A stretch of DNA of 64,000 bases from Halomonas chromatireducens (GTDB lineage: Bacteria; Pseudomonadota; Gammaproteobacteria; Pseudomonadales; Halomonadaceae). Position 1 is the stretch's first letter, and the number at the start of each line of letters is the position of its first letter. Shown in pieces: positions 46,814-54,669 of the stretch. Made by a program: the position numbers and the translations under genes. The stretch is taken from positions 2,710,387 to 2,774,386 of the forward strand of contig NZ_CP014226.1 in NCBI RefSeq assembly GCF_001545155.1. The letters run 5' to 3'. The notes beneath the pieces are model-generated. The model saw only the letters and a program-made list of their open reading frames with translations, was not told the origin of the DNA and searched no databases.

Positions 46814-47298
46814 CGCGAATCGCCCCCCTGTGCGAGGTCACTACCGAGTACGTGGTAACCGACGAGGATGGCGAGCGCCTGGCGGCCTCGACACCGGAAA
46901 TGCCGCTACGCTACATACATGGTACGGGCCAGATGTTGCCGGCTCTCGAGGACGCACTGGAAGGCTGCCAGGCCGGTGACACACTCGGCGTGACGCTGAC
47001 GCCAGCTCAGGCCTATGGCCCTCACCGCCCCGAACTGGTCTTCGAAGCGGTACGCGAGAACCTGCCACAGGACAGGGATATACGCGTCGGCATGACGCTG
47101 ACACCGGGCGGGCAGCGGGGGAAATTCTCGCTGAAGGTGGTGGGCTTGACCGAACGCGGCGCCATGCTGGACGGCAACCACCCGCTAGCGGGCAGGATGG
47201 CGACTTGGGAGCTTCGGGTCCTGGAGGTCCGGCCTGGCAAGCGGCCAGCCCAGGGGAAGCTGGAATACCAGCCGATCCACTGGGTGGAAGTAGAGTAG
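46810..47298 (+). CDS. FKBP/SlyD-like peptidyl-prolyl isomerase
   Basis: A 162-residue SlyD-like FKBP: VTTEYVVTDEDGERLAAS, PLRYIHGTGQMLPALEDALEG and the insert-in-flap region with QAYGPHRPELVFEAVREN are characteristic. It lacks SlyD's histidine-rich metal tail. Such isomerases act as folding helpers for metalloenzymes. It is the last gene of the arx unit, overlapping arxD by 4 bases, so it probably assists ArxA or its chaperone. GAGAGGA lies 8 bases before the chosen ATG. I do not recall FKBP as a standard arx gene. Confidence 0.85.
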   Translation: MTRIAPLCEVTTEYVVTDEDGERLAASTPEMPLRYIHGTGQMLPALEDALEGCQAGDTLGVTLTPAQAYGPHRPELVFEAVRENLPQDRDIRVGMTLTPGGQRGKFSLKVVGLTERGAMLDGNHPLAGRMATWELRVLEVRPGKRPAQGKLEYQPIHWVEVE

Positions 47299-47317
47299 CA
47301 CCAGCGAGTGAATCCGA

Positions 47318-47671
47318 TCAGCACATCGCCAAGCGACGATCGGGCCGGTTCCCCATGGCGGCCAGGCGCGCCTGCAGGTCAACAAGTCGCTGATTCTGGC
47401 CCTTCTCGGCCGCCAGCAGCACTTCACTGACCCAGCTGGGGACCGTGTCGGAGAGGCTGTAGTAGACCCACTGACCGTCACGCCTGTCACTCAATAGCCC
47501 GCAGGTACGCAACTGAGCCAGGTGCCGTGAGATCTTGGGCTGGGATTCCTCCAGGGCGTGGGTCATTTCGCAGACGCAGAGCTCCTCTTCACGGCGGATC
47601 AGCAGCGTCAGCGTCAGGCGGGTCTCGTCGCCCAGGCATTTAAACAGTTTGTTGGGTTCCAGAGAGATCAA
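47318..47671 (-). CDS. arsR: Arsenic-responsive repressor ArsR
   Basis: A 117-residue winged-helix repressor. ELCVCEMTHALEESQPKISRHLAQLR contains the metal-sensing CVC pair at the start of the recognition helix, as in E. coli ArsR (ELCVCDLC). The third cysteine of E. coli ArsR is threonine here, so sensing would rely on the two CVC cysteines, possibly with others such as the C-terminal one. Start is a TTG at 47671 with GGAAG close upstream. It is convergent with the arx operon, 19 bases away, and its promoter overlaps a palindrome. Confidence 0.92.
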   Translation of the reverse strand: MISLEPNKLFKCLGDETRLTLTLLIRREEELCVCEMTHALEESQPKISRHLAQLRTCGLLSDRRDGQWVYYSLSDTVPSWVSEVLLAAEKGQNQRLVDLQARLAAMGNRPDRRLAMC

Positions 47672-47687
47672 GGTACTTCCCAGGTTT

Positions 47688-47703
47688 CTGAGTTATTACT
47701 CAG
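47688..47703. promoter_or_regulatory. Palindrome at the arsR promoter
   Basis: CTGAGT (47688-47693) and ACTCAG (47698-47703) form a perfect inverted repeat with spacer TATT, 16-31 bases upstream of the arsR start. On the minus strand the sequence includes TAATAA, a possible -10, with TGGTCA 17 bases before it. Autoregulation through this site is likely. It shares no clear similarity with the ATATATGG operators of acr3 and gapdh. Confidence 0.55.
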
Positions 47704-47774
47704 TTTACCGCAACCTGACCATGGCGTCAGTTCAACCGGGCACTTGCTGTGTATGCCGTTCTGCCCCCGGGCGA

Positions 47775-48509
47775 TCAAAGCAGCAGCCCAAGAGCGGCCA
47801 GGGTGCAGAGCGACAGCGATGCTCCCTGAAGCAGGCGGCGATCAAGGCGGTGGGCGATTCGGTCCGCCAGGGCATTGCCGGCGAGTACCGCCGGCAGAAA
47901 TGTCAACGCCAACCACAGATGCCACAGCTGCACCTGACCCGCGAGCGCCAACGTTGCCAAGGTCAGCAGTGACGTGATGATAAAGAACGCCGCCAGGTTG
48001 CCGCGCAGACGATCCGGTGAGAGCCCATGCAGCAGAAGCACAATGGGGGGACCACCTATGGCAGCCACGGTGCCGAAGATGCCTGATAGCACACCGGCGC
48101 CAAACAGGGTTGCTCCATTGACCGGCAAGCGCAAGCGGAAAAGAGTCACCGCCACGGCGAAAAGCACGCTGGCGGCAATCAGCTTCTCGAGCACGACCAT
48201 GGGGGCAGTGAGCAGCAGCCATAGCCCGAGGCCATTGCCGGGCAGCCGCCCCACCAAGGCCATGCCAATCTCGCCGACCCGGACCTCATGCCAGTACTGT
48301 CGAACCATCATGAGCGAGACCATGAATCCGAACAGCACCAGGATGACCGGTACCAGGCGTGGCTCAAGCATCAATAGCAGCGGCGCCCCTATCACTGCCA
48401 GACCGAAACCGGTGGCACGTTGAACGAAGGCCCCCAACATCAGCACCAGCGCACTGCCCAGCCAGACCATGGGGTCCAGATCCAGCCACGACGCCAGCGC
48501 CTCAGGCAT
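47775..48509 (-). CDS. TSUP-family (TauE/SafE) membrane permease
   Basis: A 244-residue protein with seven or eight membrane helices and the TSUP repeat feature near each half: VQRATGFGLAVIGAPLLLML and GVLSGIFGTVAAIGGPPIVLLL. The family moves sulfite, sulfonates or other organic anions across the inner membrane. Start chosen at ATG 48509, which overlaps the upstream efflux-pump gene by 8 bases; an ATG 6 codons earlier is possible. It forms a two-gene unit with the efflux pump. Substrate unknown. Confidence 0.85.
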   Translation of the reverse strand: MPEALASWLDLDPMVWLGSALVLMLGAFVQRATGFGLAVIGAPLLLMLEPRLVPVILVLFGFMVSLMMVRQYWHEVRVGEIGMALVGRLPGNGLGLWLLLTAPMVVLEKLIAASVLFAVAVTLFRLRLPVNGATLFGAGVLSGIFGTVAAIGGPPIVLLLHGLSPDRLRGNLAAFFIITSLLTLATLALAGQVQLWHLWLALTFLPAVLAGNALADRIAHRLDRRLLQGASLSLCTLAALGLLL

Positions 48510-49716
48510 GGGCCGGCTTGCCTGCAAGGCGACGCAACCCCAGGTTGCCGATCAGCGATGCCAGCAGCATGGTCAATACCATGGGCCACAGGCTCTCGAT
48601 CTCGAAGATACCGACCATGACGCCGGCAAGTGCGGCAGAACCGAACTTGATCCCGCCCATCATGGCGGTTGCCGTGGCGCTCATATGGCCAAAGTGATCG
48701 AGTAGTGCGGACATGGCGTTGGGAGTGATCAGGCCGATCATGCCGGCATAGACCATGACCAGCAGGACGACAACAGGAAGCGTTGCAAGGCCCAGTGCCG
48801 CCGCCAGCGCCAGCGCCATGGCAGCGACCAGTTGAATACTGAGCCCGAAATGCAGGTTCTGTTGCGGTGAGTGACGAACCAGCAAATGAATGTTCACCCG
48901 ATTGGAGAGCGCGATCACCAGCACATTCGCCCCGAACACCACCGGGTACATGGCCGGCGACAGGCCGAAATATTCCAGGTAGATATAGGGCGATGCCGTG
49001 ATGAAGGCGAACAAGCCGCCGAATGAAGCAGCCACGGCACAGATGTAGCCCATGGCCTCGCGGTGGCGCAGGACACTCGCATAGTTGGCCAGCACCTGGC
49101 GAAACGACGCGACGGGCTGGCCAGGATCCCGGGTCTCGGGTAGCCGGGTACTCATCAGCCACAGCAGGAAAGCCGCATAGACCGCCAGGAAGACGAAGAT
49201 CAGCCACCAGTCGGCGAGATAGAGCAACCCACTCCCCACCACCGGCGCCACCAGCGGCGCCACCATCATGATCATGACCATGGTGGACATCACGCTCGCC
49301 GCCTCGCGACCACTGAAGCAGTCGCGAACGATCGCGGCCGAATTGACCACGCAGGCACCGCCTCCCAGCGCCTGGACGAAACGCCAGGCAAGCAGCTCGG
49401 GCAGCGTGCTGATGGTGGTAATCGCCAGGCTGGCCAGCAGGAATAGTACTAGCCCGCCCAGCAGGACAGGCTTGCGCCCCACCCTGTCGGAAAGCGGCCC
49501 GAAGAGCAGTTGACCGATGGCAAAGCCGGCGAGGAAAACGCTGATCGACAGCTCTGTATGATGAATGCTGGCCCCGATACTGTCGGCGAGCGCCGACATC
49601 GCGGGCAGATAGGCGTCGATGGCGAACGGTGCCAGTGCCGTATTGGCTGCCACCAGCAGTGCCACGCGTCGAGGATTGAGATTCAAGACAGCTCCCTGTC
49701 GGTTGATGTCCGGCAT
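48502..49716 (-). CDS. Bcr/CflA-type multidrug efflux MFS transporter
   Basis: A 404-residue major-facilitator drug exporter with 12 helices. The motif A loop GPLSDRVGRKPVLLGG lies between helices 2 and 3, and APFAIDAYLPAM in helix 1 is typical of the Bcr/CflA family (bicyclomycin and chloramphenicol export). The 113-base gap to the divergent transaldolase gene holds the promoters. The pump is upstream of the TSUP permease. Drug specificity cannot be read from sequence. Confidence 0.9.
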   Translation of the reverse strand: MPDINRQGAVLNLNPRRVALLVAANTALAPFAIDAYLPAMSALADSIGASIHHTELSISVFLAGFAIGQLLFGPLSDRVGRKPVLLGGLVLFLLASLAITTISTLPELLAWRFVQALGGGACVVNSAAIVRDCFSGREAASVMSTMVMIMMVAPLVAPVVGSGLLYLADWWLIFVFLAVYAAFLLWLMSTRLPETRDPGQPVASFRQVLANYASVLRHREAMGYICAVAASFGGLFAFITASPYIYLEYFGLSPAMYPVVFGANVLVIALSNRVNIHLLVRHSPQQNLHFGLSIQLVAAMALALAAALGLATLPVVVLLVMVYAGMIGLITPNAMSALLDHFGHMSATATAMMGGIKFGSAALAGVMVGIFEIESLWPMVLTMLLASLIGNLGLRRLAGKPAHA

Positions 49717-49829
49717 TTTGCTAGGCTGCTAATGATAGACCAAGTCAGCTCGACTGTCGTGCATCCCCTGTTACCACTGCAGGTCGCTTGCTAAAGTGAG
49801 CGGATACTCAACCCCAGGAGCTTGAAAAA

Positions 49830-50771
49830 ATGGCAGAGGACCTGCTTTCACAACTCAAACAGATGAGTACCGTGGTTGCCGATACCGGCGATATCGACAC
49901 GATCAGACGCTTCACCCCTCAGGATGCCACGACCAATCCGTCACTCATTCTTCAGGCGGCACAGCAGGAAAACCGGCGCGCTCGCCTGGCGGAGATTGCC
50001 TGCCACAGCACCGATATCGACGACGCCCTGGACGCCGTGGCGGTAGAAATCGGCAGTGAGATCAGTGCGCTGGTGCCCGGCTATGTCTCGACCGAAGTCA
50101 GCGCCAGGCTCTCCTTCGATACCGACGCGACATTGGCGCGTGCGCGCTCCCTGATCGAGCGCTATGACCGCCACGGCATTCCTCCCGAACGCATACTGAT
50201 CAAGGTCGCAGCCACCTGGGAAGGCATTCGCGCTGCCCGTCAGCTGGAACGGGAAGGTATCCGCACCAACCTGACCCTGCTCTTCAGCTTCACCCAGGCA
50301 CTTGCCTGTGCCGATGCCGGCGTCACGCTGGTCTCACCTTTCGTCGGACGCATCCTGGACTGGCACAAGGCCGAATGGCCGGATGGCGACTTCAGCGGGG
50401 ACAACGACCCCGGTGTCAAATCGGTCAGGCGAATCTACGAGCACTACAAGGGGCACGGGTACCGTACCATCGTCATGGGGGCGAGTTTTCGCAACATGGG
50501 CGAGATCCAGGCGCTGGCGGGCTGCGACCGGCTGACCATCTCTCCTGCCCTGCTTGGCGAACTGGCGGAGACCCAGGGTCACCTCGAGCGCCGCCTGGTG
50601 CCTATCGATGCCGAAACCTCGGCCCCGGAACCCCAGGATGAAGCTGAGTTTCGCTGGTCTCTCAATGAGGATGCCATGGCAACCGAGAAGCTGGCAGAGG
50701 GGATCCGCAAGTTCACCGACGACCAGCGTAAGCTGGAAGCGCTGCTGGCAGAATTGCGAAAACAGAGCTGA
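49830..50771 (+). CDS. tal: Transaldolase
   Basis: A 313-residue class I transaldolase of the pentose phosphate pathway. The Schiff-base lysine is in [15 protein letters not shown] at about residue 130, the signature [12 protein letters not shown] is near residue 32, and [21 protein letters not shown] is also conserved. Length matches E. coli TalB (317). AGGAG lies 9 bases before the ATG. A weak hairpin downstream (about 50812-50841) could terminate it. Confidence 0.96.
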   Translation: MAEDLLSQLKQMSTVVADTGDIDTIRRFTPQDATTNPSLILQAAQQENRRARLAEIACHSTDIDDALDAVAVEIGSEISALVPGYVSTEVSARLSFDTDATLARARSLIERYDRHGIPPERILIKVAATWEGIRAARQLEREGIRTNLTLLFSFTQALACADAGVTLVSPFVGRILDWHKAEWPDGDFSGDNDPGVKSVRRIYEHYKGHGYRTIVMGASFRNMGEIQALAGCDRLTISPALLGELAETQGHLERRLVPIDAETSAPEPQDEAEFRWSLNEDAMATEKLAEGIRKFTDDQRKLEALLAELRKQS

Positions 50772-50879
50772 AAAGAAGGTTGTCAGGAGAGGAGCGAGAG
50801 CCTGAACGCACGCCGCCAGGGCATGGGCGCCTTGGCGGACGGAATGCCTCGGCTCGGCTGATGGTAACAGAAGCTGCGT

Positions 50880-51389
50880 TCAAGGCTGTTTTGAAGCGTC
50901 TTCCTGAGCTTCCAGCATCTCGACGAGCGGCTGAAATTCCTCTCGATTATGCTCGTTCATACGCATGAGGATACGGTGCGCCTCGATGATGCGCTGCCGG
51001 GTTTCCTCCAGATCGGCCGGTACTTCGGGGAGTTCGCACAGGGCGCAGGACTCGGTGATGGGCGTCTCCATCATGGTGAAGAACTGCGAAAAGCCCATGA
51101 CCTCAAGCATGCGTTGCACATCGGGGTTGTGAACCACGATGGTGGGTTTGTACAGAATGCGGTCCTTGACCGCCATGGCCACCTTGGCCAGGAACCCCAG
51201 GGCGGTGGAATCCACATTGGTTGCCTCACGCAGATCGATAATCAGCGTCTCAAGGCCAGGCGTCTCCGCCAGCTGCTGAGCCTGGGTGTCCAGCGTGGCG
51301 CACAGCGTGAGCCGCACGTCACCGCAAAGCTTGAGTACGAAGACACCGGAATCGAACGCTGCCTTTACGCGGCCCTCATTAATGATCAT
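50880..51389 (-). CDS. STAS-domain anti-sigma factor antagonist
   Basis: A 169-residue protein: an N-terminal STAS domain (about 1-105) with the phosphorylatable serine in NVDSTALGFLAKVA, then a charged helical tail (about 115-169) not found in minimal SpoIIAA-type proteins. STAS antagonists bind an anti-sigma kinase when unphosphorylated. The gene overlaps the PP2C phosphatase gene by 11 bases, so the phosphatase presumably dephosphorylates this protein. This recalls the HsbR-HsbA pair of Pseudomonas. No anti-sigma kinase gene is seen nearby. ATG 51389 chosen; an in-frame TTG lies two codons upstream. Confidence 0.85.
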   Translation of the reverse strand: MIINEGRVKAAFDSGVFVLKLCGDVRLTLCATLDTQAQQLAETPGLETLIIDLREATNVDSTALGFLAKVAMAVKDRILYKPTIVVHNPDVQRMLEVMGFSQFFTMMETPITESCALCELPEVPADLEETRQRIIEAHRILMRMNEHNREEFQPLVEMLEAQEDASKQP

Positions 51390-52581
51390 CGCCAAATCCG
51401 CTCAACATCATGATCGTCAGGTCATCGGGCAGCTCTTCGCCACTGAGATCCTCCTCGGTATCGATATCACCGGAAGCGTGCAGGGCCAAACTGTCTCGAA
51501 GTCGTTCCAACGTAGTACAAGTTACGATACGTTGCTCCAGCTCCCTGAGCCTCATGTCGAGCGTCTCGCCCGGCAGGCATTCCAGAATCCCATCTGAGCA
51601 CAACCATAACGTGAAGTCAGCCGGTAACCTATAGCTCAAACGTGGATAATCCACATTAGGAAACAAACCAACCGGCATGCCCTCGCCGGGCAACTCGACG
51701 GCAATGCCTTCAGCTACCAGCAGCGGCTTTGGGAGCTGCGCCCCCAGCGAGTAGTAGAGGCAATGGTCGACATGGTCGATCACGCCAACGAACAGGGTCG
51801 CATGCTTGCCGATTCCGGTATCCAGCAGCTCCCGGTTGAGCGCCGCCAGCCAGTCTGAAGGCAGGCGGTCCGGCTGTTTGCCGTCCCACTCATTCAACCA
51901 GCGATTACACAGGTACTTTAGCAGAACGGTGACGAATGCAGAGGAGGCACCATGTCCCGAGACATCGGCGAAATAGAACAGCGTGAAACGATTATCAAAG
52001 CGCTGGAAGTCGAGGAAATCGCCCGACAGGTAGAGCGACGGCATCAGCCAGTAATCGCAGGTGATGCCCCCCAGCGTCTGGGGATGGGGAGGCAGTAGCT
52101 TGCGCTGGATCTGGCCCCCGGCCTGCTGGTCCAGGCGCAACAGGGCCAGATGAGTCTCAAGGCTCTCATTGAGCTCTTCCAGATGCTGGTTCAACTGGGC
52201 CAGGCGCTCGCGATCGAGATTCCTCTCATCCTCGAGCCGACGCAACTCGATGGCCTTGCGGATCATCCGCCGCAGCAGCTGCCCATGTCGCATGGGCTCG
52301 ACGACATAGTCCACCAGTCCAACGTCCACTGCCGTCAGCAGATCAGCATCGAGACGAGAATCGCTGACCACCACCGTGGGCAGACGCTCGGTGAGGCTTG
52401 CCCAGGCAAGGCTCGGCACTGCTCGCGCATGAGCGACGACCAGCGACGTCTCGGCAGGAAGGTCCTCAAGCCGCTGAGCGGCAAGCACCGCCAAGCCATC
52501 GCGAGCAATGGTGTCGGCCAGGGCATCACGATATTCCCCGGGCTCATCGAGTACGCCAATCAACGGCTTGGGTGCATCCAT
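51379..52581 (-). CDS. PP2C (SpoIIE) phosphatase with degenerate receiver domain
   Basis: A 400-residue protein. An N-terminal receiver-like domain (about 5-112) is followed by a coiled-coil linker (about 112-150, DRERLAQLNQHLEELNESLETH) and a SpoIIE-type PP2C phosphatase (about 175-398). The metal-binding aspartates are in FADVSGHGASS, LWLCSDGILE and PDDLTIMM. In the receiver the usual phospho-acceptor position reads SLVVAHARAV, with Ala/His where Asp is expected, so control by phosphorylation looks lost. It acts upstream of the STAS protein in partner switching. Confidence 0.87.
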   Translation of the reverse strand: MDAPKPLIGVLDEPGEYRDALADTIARDGLAVLAAQRLEDLPAETSLVVAHARAVPSLAWASLTERLPTVVVSDSRLDADLLTAVDVGLVDYVVEPMRHGQLLRRMIRKAIELRRLEDERNLDRERLAQLNQHLEELNESLETHLALLRLDQQAGGQIQRKLLPPHPQTLGGITCDYWLMPSLYLSGDFLDFQRFDNRFTLFYFADVSGHGASSAFVTVLLKYLCNRWLNEWDGKQPDRLPSDWLAALNRELLDTGIGKHATLFVGVIDHVDHCLYYSLGAQLPKPLLVAEGIAVELPGEGMPVGLFPNVDYPRLSYRLPADFTLWLCSDGILECLPGETLDMRLRELEQRIVTCTTLERLRDSLALHASGDIDTEEDLSGEELPDDLTIMMLSGFGDDH

Positions 52582-52591
52582 GGATCAGGCC

Positions 52592-53371
52592 TCAATCGGC
52601 GAAATCAGAGTCGTCGAAGTCCGCATCGTCAAAATCGAAGTCGAAGTCATCGCTGGCAAAGGGGTCGTCGCCCAGCTCCCCGTCGCTGACTTCGAAACGC
52701 CGTCGCTGCAGGTAGGCATCGCGAATAAAGACGTAGCGGTCACCACGTATCAACTCTTCCTGATCGAGAAGGCCTGCACGTATGTCCACTACCCGCAACG
52801 CGGTCAGTCCGTAGCGCACCTTGTCATCTTCTACATAAGTGAGAGGATAAGTATAGGTGTCAAGCGGCAGCCCGGCAGTGTCACGCACGGTACTCGGCCC
52901 CAGGAGAGGCAGTACCAGGTAGGGGCCTTCGCCGACACCCCAGACTCCCAGCGTCTGGCCGAAATCCTCATCGCGTCCGGTGATGTCCATATGAGTCGCA
53001 AAGTCCCAGAGGCCGCCGATACCGACGGTGGTATTGATCAGGAAGCGCGAGGTGGCGATGCCGGCATTGCCGGGCTTGCCCTGGAGCAGGCTGTTCAGCG
53101 CCGTACGGATCTCACCGAGGTTGGAAAAGAAATTGCCCACCCCTGTCTGTACCGGCTGGGGTGTGACGGTACGGTAACCACGTGAAACCGGTTTGAGAAC
53201 CGCACGATCCAGCGCGTCGTTGAAGGCGAACACCTGGCGATTGAAGCCCTCCCAGGGGTCATCCGGATGGCGATCCTCGACCGGTATGTTGCTGGCACAG
53301 CCGGCCAGCATGACCATTGTCATCAAGGCGACCAAGAGCCCTGTGACGGAACCGGTCCGTTTATTGCCCAT
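52592..53371 (-). CDS. mlaA: Outer-membrane lipid asymmetry lipoprotein MlaA (VacJ)
   Basis: A 259-residue lipoprotein with signal peptide and lipobox VMLAGCASN (Cys25). The MlaA core is DPWEGFNRQVFAFNDALDRAVLKP, then FFSNLGEIRTALNSLLQGK and GGLWDFATHMD, with FGQTLGVWGVGEGPYLVLPLLGPS. MlaA sits with OmpC-type porins and removes misplaced phospholipids from the outer leaflet, handing them to MlaC. The last 25 or so residues are an unusually acidic Asp/Phe tract, perhaps an adaptation to salt. GGAG lies 9 bases before the ATG. Confidence 0.94.
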   Translation of the reverse strand: MGNKRTGSVTGLLVALMTMVMLAGCASNIPVEDRHPDDPWEGFNRQVFAFNDALDRAVLKPVSRGYRTVTPQPVQTGVGNFFSNLGEIRTALNSLLQGKPGNAGIATSRFLINTTVGIGGLWDFATHMDITGRDEDFGQTLGVWGVGEGPYLVLPLLGPSTVRDTAGLPLDTYTYPLTYVEDDKVRYGLTALRVVDIRAGLLDQEELIRGDRYVFIRDAYLQRRRFEVSDGELGDDPFASDDFDFDFDDADFDDSDFAD

Positions 53372-53410
53372 CGCGAGAGACTCCTTTCATGGATAACCGG
53401 GGTGTCAGCA

Positions 53411-54532
53411 TCATTGGCGACGCACCACCACGCAGCCGGCACTGTACCCGGCTCCAAAGGAGCAGACTACCCCCAGTGCCCCCGGCGCCAGGTCGGCATG
53501 ATGCAGATGGAAGGCGATGATGGAGCCTGCCGAACTGGTATTGGCATAGCGATCAAGGATGATAGGCGCCTGGCTGGCATCGGGATCGTGCCCTAGCACA
53601 CGGCGCGCAATCAGGTCGTTCATGTGGCGGTTGGCCTGATGCAGCCACAGCCGTGAAAGATCGCTGCCGGAGAGCTCGAGGCTGGCCAGGTGGTCGCCGA
53701 TCAGGGCCGCCACCATGGGACAAACCTCCTTGAATACGCGGCGTCCCTCCTGCACGAACAGCTTGTCGACCGCACGCGGATCCGCGTCGGTGACCCGATT
53801 GAGAAAACCGGCATTGTTGCGGATAGCATTCGAGAAGCGTGTCACCAGGCGTGTGCCGAGGATCTCGAAGCGTACCTCTGCGGTTGCCAGCTCCGCGTCC
53901 TCGAGCACCACGGCGGTACAGGCATCGCCGAAGATGAAATGGCTGTCCCGGTCACGGAAGTTGAGATGCGCCGAACAGATTTCGGGGCTGACCACCAGCG
54001 CCCGCTTCACGTTTCCGGAGCGAATCGCATTGCTGGCCATGTCGATGGCGAAGGTGGCCGACGAGCAGGCCACGTTCATGTCGAAGGCGCAGCCGGTGGC
54101 GCCCAGTGCCGCCTGCAGCTCCACCGCCACCGCCGGGTAGGGGCGCTCCAGGTTGGAGCAGGCGACGATGACCAGCCCTATGTCGCTGGCTTCAACACCG
54201 GCGGCTGTCAGGGCCTGGCGAGCAGCGGCCAGCCCCATCTCACACTGGATCGATGGCTCGTCGTTGGCGCGCTCAGGCAGGTGCGGACGCATGCGCTCGA
54301 TATCGAGAATGCCCTCGGCATCCATCACGTAGCGGCTATGTATACCGGAGGCCTTGACGATGAACTCGCTACTGGAGTGCGCCAATGGCACTTGATCGCC
54401 AGCCTTGATGGCAGCTGCATTGCGGCCGTTTTCTGCATCGACCCAGCGATTGAAAGACGCCACCAGGGCGTCATTGTCGATGGCGTGCTCCGGCGTGAAT
54501 AGACCCGTGCCGGTGATCACGACGTCTGTCAT
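53411..54532 (-). CDS. Beta-ketoacyl-ACP synthase III-like (FabH family)
   Basis: A 373-residue thiolase-fold condensing enzyme. The triad is complete: Cys in NVACSSATF, His in [10 protein letters not shown], Asn in [10 protein letters not shown]. At 373 residues it is longer than housekeeping FabH (317) and resembles the alternative FabH-like enzymes of Pseudomonas that use longer acyl-CoA. It stands alone, not in a fab cluster, with fadD and mlaA in the same half of the window. Start [15 protein letters not shown] at 54532 has GGGAGA five bases upstream; a longer reading lacks similarity. Confidence 0.85.
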   Translation of the reverse strand: MTDVVITGTGLFTPEHAIDNDALVASFNRWVDAENGRNAAAIKAGDQVPLAHSSSEFIVKASGIHSRYVMDAEGILDIERMRPHLPERANDEPSIQCEMGLAAARQALTAAGVEASDIGLVIVACSNLERPYPAVAVELQAALGATGCAFDMNVACSSATFAIDMASNAIRSGNVKRALVVSPEICSAHLNFRDRDSHFIFGDACTAVVLEDAELATAEVRFEILGTRLVTRFSNAIRNNAGFLNRVTDADPRAVDKLFVQEGRRVFKEVCPMVAALIGDHLASLELSGSDLSRLWLHQANRHMNDLIARRVLGHDPDASQAPIILDRYANTSSAGSIIAFHLHHADLAPGALGVVCSFGAGYSAGCVVVRRQ

Positions 54533-54669
54533 GGTGTTCTCCCTCATGCGACCACCTGGCCGCCTGTTCTGTGACGGACACCGGCCTCGCCGATGCCCCA
54601 TTGTCCTGGGCCTCGCCCTGCTGGCCCCACCCTGCCGCTATCATCAGCCGCCGGTCGGCCTTGTACCTG

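Noticed and set aside
48502..48527. Frameshift joining the efflux pump and the TSUP permease
   Set aside because: Both proteins are full length with their own starts and stops; the short overlap is normal translational coupling.
50812..50841. Terminator after tal
   Set aside because: CCGCCA/TGGCGG arms exist but the inner stem is mismatched and no T-run follows; left out of the feature list as a firm call.
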